64,000 nt of DNA from Prauserella marina (GTDB lineage: Bacteria; Actinomycetota; Actinomycetes; Mycobacteriales; Pseudonocardiaceae), in assembly GCF_002240355.1 (NCBI RefSeq), contig NZ_CP016353.1, forward strand, positions 124,001 to 188,000, in the 5' to 3' direction. Below, piece after piece: positions 62,940-64,000 of this stretch; within the stretch, counting starts at the first letter, position 1; each line of letters opens with the position of its first letter. The notes below the pieces were generated by a model, which saw only the letters and a program-made list of their open reading frames with translations, had not been told where the DNA came from and did no database searches. The position numbers were made by a program, and so were the translations under genes.

Positions 62940-64000
62940 ATGCCTGGTAAAGCAGTTCCGGCCGCCGAGCGTCAGCCGGCTACGAACGGCAAGGCTCCGG
63001 CTACCACACCATCGAGTGAGGAGCGGGCACTGTTCACGGAGCACGCACCGCAGAGCGCGCTGCTCGCCCAGCGGGGCCTCTTCGCAGGTCCGTCCGACGT
63101 GGTGAGCAAGGACATGTACTCCGAGGTCGTCGAAGGAGTCGTCGCTCGCGACAGGGACGGCATCGCGCTCGAACCCTCGGCCAGGGTCTCCTGCAACACC
63201 TACTTCGGCCGGTTCCCAGCCAGCTACTGGCAGCGCTGGACCAAGGTCGGCAACGTCACCCTCCAGGCCGTCGTCACCGGTTCGGGACACCTCGCCGTGC
63301 GGGCGTCGGACGTCGAGGGCGACCCGAGGACCATCGCCGCAAGGACGGTCGACGGTGTCGACAAGGAGACTGTCCGGCTCGACGCGAAGCTCGACAAGTT
63401 CTTCGACGGCGGTGCGCTGTGGCTCGACCTGGAGACCGAGGCCGGCGAGCGGCTGACGGTCACCGACGTGCGCTGGACCGTCGAACCGCCTGAGCGGATC
63501 CGGCCAACCGCCGTGACCATCTGCACGATGAACCGCGCCGACGACTGCCTCGCCAACCTGAAGGCGCTCGCCGACTCGCTGCCCGCGCTCGAAACGCTCG
63601 ACGCCATCTACGTCGCCGACCAGGGCACCGACACCGTCGACTCGCGCGAGGGCTTCGCCGACGTCGCGAAGCGTCTCGGCGACAAGTTGCACTACATCAA
63701 GCAGCCCAACCTTGGTGGTGCGGGCGGCTTCACCCGTGGCCTCTACGAGGTCGCCGGGCACACCGAGACCGCGCACGCCAACGTGCTGTTCATGGACGAC
63801 GACGTGCTGCTCGAACCGGACCTGGTCATCCGGCTGACCGCGTTCTCCAACCGCGCGGCCAATCCGATGATCGTCGGTGGCCAGATGCTCAACCTGCTCC
63901 ACCCCAACCAGCTTCACGTCGGTGCGGAGTACGCAAGGCTGAACACCCTTGAGCCGGGGCAGCCCGTCGACCACAGCCTCGCCACCGCCGACCTGCTCGG
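62940..64000 (+). CDS. glfT2: Galactofuranosyltransferase GlfT2 (runs off the right edge)
   Basis: 353 codons of a protein of about 640 residues. An N-terminal beta-barrel (about 50-185) is followed by the GT-A domain: TAVTICTMNRADDCLANLKAL, QPNLGGAGGFTRGLYEV and the metal-binding FMDDDVLLEPD (Asp286-288). It polymerises the galactan with alternating beta-(1,5) and beta-(1,6) galactofuranose, using UDP-Galf from Glf, on the cytoplasmic face. ATG 62940 has GGAGG about 12 nt upstream. In mycobacteria it lies beside glf; here it is 12 kb away, next to gtrA and dprE1. Confidence 0.96.
   Translation, partial: MPGKAVPAAERQPATNGKAPATTPSSEERALFTEHAPQSALLAQRGLFAGPSDVVSKDMYSEVVEGVVARDRDGIALEPSARVSCNTYFGRFPASYWQRWTKVGNVTLQAVVTGSGHLAVRASDVEGDPRTIAARTVDGVDKETVRLDAKLDKFFDGGALWLDLETEAGERLTVTDVRWTVEPPERIRPTAVTICTMNRADDCLANLKALADSLPALETLDAIYVADQGTDTVDSREGFADVAKRLGDKLHYIKQPNLGGAGGFTRGLYEVAGHTETAHANVLFMDDDVLLEPDLVIRLTAFSNRAANPMIVGGQMLNLLHPNQLHVGAEYARLNTLEPGQPVDHSLATADLL

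Overview
The window is high-GC actinobacterial DNA. It encodes the arabinogalactan pathway (glf, glfT2, dprE1, dprE2, a decaprenyl-phosphoribose UbiA/PAP2 pair, one Emb-type arabinosyltransferase, GtrA), an F420/LLM-type oxidoreductase, DUF3558, DUF4232 and septum-formation family envelope proteins, AfsR-type regulators, and many GTG/TTG and leaderless starts. This combination points to a mycolate-free Pseudonocardiaceae-like organism (Amycolatopsis, Prauserella or Saccharomonospora type). That placement is inference from gene content. I found no rRNA, tRNA, CRISPR array, transposase or prophage.

Layout. 1-5.6 kb: the N-terminal part of a CPBP membrane protease, a BCCT osmolyte transporter with a strong terminator, an iron-box-controlled DUF2470 gene, an unknown gene overlapping an IclR regulator, and a GDT1-type cation exporter. 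5.8-14.7 kb: a respiratory block, cydA-cydB-cydDC (CydD and CydC fused), followed by a DevS-like GAF histidine kinase, an SRPBCC/ArsR pair and a DevR-like response regulator. A good DosR/DevR-like palindrome lies just upstream of cydA, so bd oxidase is plausibly controlled by this two-component system. 14.7-23 kb: a double DUF427 protein, an unusual SF1 helicase with a long coiled-coil insertion in an operon with a helical-repeat protein, an AfsR-like STAND regulator and coaA. 23-36.9 kb: a macro-domain protein, pheA with a 97-bp tandem repeat over its 3' end, histidine phosphatase, tenA, exporters, a zincin, a septum-formation family protein, a YgiB/YgiC/DUF350 module, haloalkane dehalogenase, a second SRPBCC/ArsR pair with twin operators, serS and a DUF3558 lipoprotein.

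36.9-50.2 kb: lhgO with a DHA2 drug exporter, a very large AfsR-like regulator, then an unusual divergent locus. One side encodes a DegT-family protein that lacks the PLP lysine. The other side has a possible 43-residue peptide gene, an intrinsic-terminator hairpin and a free-standing adenylation enzyme. This locus is the best candidate here for undescribed biochemistry. A GT-C membrane glycosyltransferase, a HAD phosphatase and an LLM oxidoreductase follow.

50.2-64 kb: the arabinogalactan region. glf, PAP2 phosphatase and ubiA overlap as one operon and converge on emb across a bidirectional terminator. Two more GT-C proteins, a structured intergenic repeat, dprE1-dprE2 (DprE1 has Ser where the benzothiazinone-target Cys lies in M. 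tuberculosis), gtrA and the start of glfT2 complete the window. Together these genes make decaprenyl-phosphoryl-arabinose, build the galactan and add arabinan to it.
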